From NCBI GenBank assembly GCA_913057175.1, contig CAJXNP010000016.1:1-64000 (forward strand): a DNA stretch of 64,000 nt, read 5' to 3'. Below, piece by piece: positions 62,409 to 64,000 of the stretch. The DNA is from an uncultured Cytophagales bacterium. Lineage in GTDB: Bacteria > Bacteroidota > Bacteroidia > Cytophagales > Cyclobacteriaceae. The position numbers and the translations under genes are program-made. How positions within the stretch are numbered: position 1 is the stretch's first letter; every line of letters starts with the position of its first letter. The notes below the pieces were generated by a model. The model was not told where the DNA came from. It ran no database searches and worked only from the letters and a program-made list of their open reading frames with translations.

Positions 62409-63050
62409 ATGACAAAAAAGCAACATGCAACGGTTTTTAGGATATATGAAGATAATCCTGAAAAGAGCAAAATAGATAAGGTAGTTACCGCATTAAAAGA
62501 AGGTGAAGTAGTCATTTACCCAACCGATACGGTATACGCCCTTGGATGCAATTTATATGATAATAAGGCCATTGAAAGGATAACCCGTATCAAAAGTTTT
62601 AGCTCCCAAAAGCCGAATTTTTCAGTTATTTGTGAAGATATCAGCCAGATCTCCCAGTACACAAAGGTGATCGGAAACGATGTTTTTAAGATCATGAAAA
62701 AGGTTTTACCTGGACCCTATACTTTTATATTGGAAGCCAATAATAAAATTCCGAAAGCCATCAATCAAAAGAGAAAAACCATTGGTGTGCGTGTTCCTGA
62801 TAATTTAATTACCCTGTCCATTGTGCAGGCCCTTGGGAATCCTCTTATCACCACCTCATTGAAAGAAGAGGATGAAATAGTGGAATATTACACGGATCCC
62901 CATGACATCATCGATCGGTTTTCAAACCAGGTGGATGTCATCATTGATGGTGGTTTAGGAAATAACAAGCCCAGCACCATCCTGGATTGTACCACTGAGA
63001 TACCGATTGTGATCAGGGAAGGCCTGGGAAATATTGATTATTTGCTTTAG
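62409..63050 (+). CDS. yciO: YciO-type YrdC/Sua5-domain protein
   Basis: A 213-residue single YrdC domain. Motifs are VVIYPTDTVYALGCN, RITRIKSFSSQKPNFSVIC, KVLPGPYTFILEANNKIPK, KRKTIGVRVPDN and PLITTSL. The short length and the loops resemble E. coli YciO more than TsaC, although both share the ATP and threonine-binding fold. TsaC proteins make threonylcarbamoyl-AMP for the t6A modification of tRNA; YciO is a slower relative whose role is not settled. Another TsaC may exist elsewhere in the genome. Confidence 0.85.
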   Translation: MTKKQHATVFRIYEDNPEKSKIDKVVTALKEGEVVIYPTDTVYALGCNLYDNKAIERITRIKSFSSQKPNFSVICEDISQISQYTKVIGNDVFKIMKKVLPGPYTFILEANNKIPKAINQKRKTIGVRVPDNLITLSIVQALGNPLITTSLKEEDEIVEYYTDPHDIIDRFSNQVDVIIDGGLGNNKPSTILDCTTEIPIVIREGLGNIDYLL

Positions 63051-63119
63051 GAATTTTAACAAATATTCTATTTTCGGCTTTGAATTCAATTTACAAAGTT
63101 TAGTCACCGACCCCATTCA

Positions 63120-64000
63120 ATGGATGTTCTGAAAATCCTTCAATCTGTGCCGATTTTTGTCGGATTGAATCCTTCTTTGATAGAAAGGATCATGCCATTG
63201 CTGCATCGTGAGGAGTACAGGAAGGACGATAAGATCATCGAGGAAGGGAATGTGGGGAACAGCATGTTTATCCTCCTCAAAGGGAGTGTACGGGTGACAA
63301 AATATGGCCAGGACCACAAGGAGATACTGATATCCAATATGGAAACGGGCTCCTATTTCGGAGAGCTTTCATTGGTGGATAATTTGCCCCGATCGGCCAA
63401 TGTACTGGCAAATGAAGACTCCGTTTTACTAAGCCTGGGGAAAAACGCTTTCGAAAAGTTATTATCGGAAAACAAGGATTTTGCCATTACTTTTTACAAA
63501 AATTGCATGAAGGAGACAATGTCCCGTATCCGCGAGACAGCCTCCAATCTTACTCTCTCACAAAATGTGCTTTACCAAAAGTCGTCCAGGCTTGACCTGA
63601 TCGATGCAGATTTGGTGCATGCGGCCAAGATCCAGGACTACTTTCTCAATACCAATCTTTTGAAGGATGAACAACCTTTGATTGCGGGAGTAAAACAATC
63701 TTACATTTACAAACCTTACCTGGAAGTAGGAGGGGATTTTCTGAACATCGCAAAAATTTCTAATGATAAGCTGGGCATTGTGATTGCCGATGTGATGGGA
63801 CATGGGATATCCGCTGCACTGGCAACCGGAGTGATGAAGAGCGCTTTTATTCTTTTTGTGAAAAAATATGGCAAGAATCCTGTCAAGCTAATGACCCGTA
63901 TGAATGCCCATTTTTACGAGATATTTTCCTCTCTTTATGCAACCGGATACTATGCTTTGATCGATATGGCTGCCAAAAAGATCCGCATGACCAAAGCAGG
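63120..64000 (+). CDS. cyclic nucleotide-binding domain fused to PP2C/SpoIIE phosphatase (partial)
   Basis: The gene runs past the window end; 293 codons are visible. Residues 1-130 form a cNMP-binding beta-roll (GNSMFILLKGSVRVTKYG, then GSYFGELSLVDNLPRSANV). After a helical linker (about 130-190) the SpoIIE-type phosphatase begins with KPYLEVGGDFLNI and VIADVMGHGISAALATG, which hold the metal-binding aspartates. Such proteins dephosphorylate anti-sigma-factor antagonists in partner-switching pathways. The ATG at 63120 is chosen because it begins directly before the cNMP-domain helix. Confidence 0.88.
   Translation, partial: MDVLKILQSVPIFVGLNPSLIERIMPLLHREEYRKDDKIIEEGNVGNSMFILLKGSVRVTKYGQDHKEILISNMETGSYFGELSLVDNLPRSANVLANEDSVLLSLGKNAFEKLLSENKDFAITFYKNCMKETMSRIRETASNLTLSQNVLYQKSSRLDLIDADLVHAAKIQDYFLNTNLLKDEQPLIAGVKQSYIYKPYLEVGGDFLNIAKISNDKLGIVIADVMGHGISAALATGVMKSAFILFVKKYGKNPVKLMTRMNAHFYEIFSSLYATGYYALIDMAAKKIRMTKA

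Noticed and set aside
1-64000. CRISPR array, rRNA operon, insertion sequences
   Set aside because: No regularly spaced repeats, rRNA-like sequence or transposase genes were seen. The only recombination gene is the tyrosine recombinase.

Overview
The window looks like the chromosome of a marine, alga-degrading member of the Bacteroidota, probably of the Cytophagales. The reasons are two SusC/SusD outer-membrane pairs, a hybrid two-component regulator, type IX secretion sorting domains, many lipoproteins, weak Shine-Dalgarno signals, a moderately AT-rich sequence and a Bacteroidota-type tyrosine recombinase. No species is named; the assignment is by gene content only.

Layout. (1) 1-581: a degenerate tRNA-Ser-derived repeat next to a small GIY-YIG nuclease gene. 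(2) 805-30784: an alginate utilisation locus. It has a GntR/FadR regulator with two operators, SusC, SusD, a PKD surface lipoprotein, two translationally coupled modules of a PL6 lyase plus an (alpha/alpha)6-toroid lyase, three PL7 lyases (two with T9SS sorting domains), KdgF, a hexuronate-type MFS importer, two SDR reductases, KdgK and KDPG aldolase. Inside it sits a less usual block: a TauE/SafE permease, a TIM-barrel lipoprotein, an Nramp-fold transporter without metal ligands and a Tat-exported TIM-barrel protein. (3) 31152-33368: an arsenic cassette (ArsR, an exported ArsC-like protein, ACR3). (4) 33869-57930: a second glycan locus. It has a two-domain DUF1080 protein, a Gfo/Idh/MocA oxidoreductase, a GH78-like enzyme, SusC/SusD, GH92, an unrecognised 554-residue protein, two GH29 fucosidases, a hybrid two-component system, and a mannonate oxidoreductase plus mannonate dehydratase. 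(5) 58149-59825: an integrase next to an intact tRNA-Ser(UGA) and a tandem pseudo-tRNA-Ser. (6) 59922-64000: housekeeping genes (YihY, thioesterase, MltG, YciO, and a cNMP-binding/PP2C-type phosphatase cut by the window end).

How the genes fit together. Alginate would be bound and imported by SusCD, cut by PL6/PL7/PL17-type lyases to unsaturated monouronate, opened by KdgF, moved inward by the MFS carrier, reduced by an SDR to 2-keto-3-deoxygluconate (KDG), phosphorylated by KdgK and cleaved by Eda. The second locus ends in enzymes that turn fructuronate into mannonate and then KDG, so both loci converge on the same KdgK/Eda step.

The most interesting large-scale structure is that both glycan loci and the arsenic cassette lie between a 35-nt tRNA-Ser-derived direct repeat (195-229 and 59625-59659, one mismatch), with an integrase just inside the right-hand copy. 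This suggests a ~59 kb tRNA-Ser-associated island. The repeats belong to a family with its own oddity: an ATG-containing hairpin inserted in the anticodon loop.
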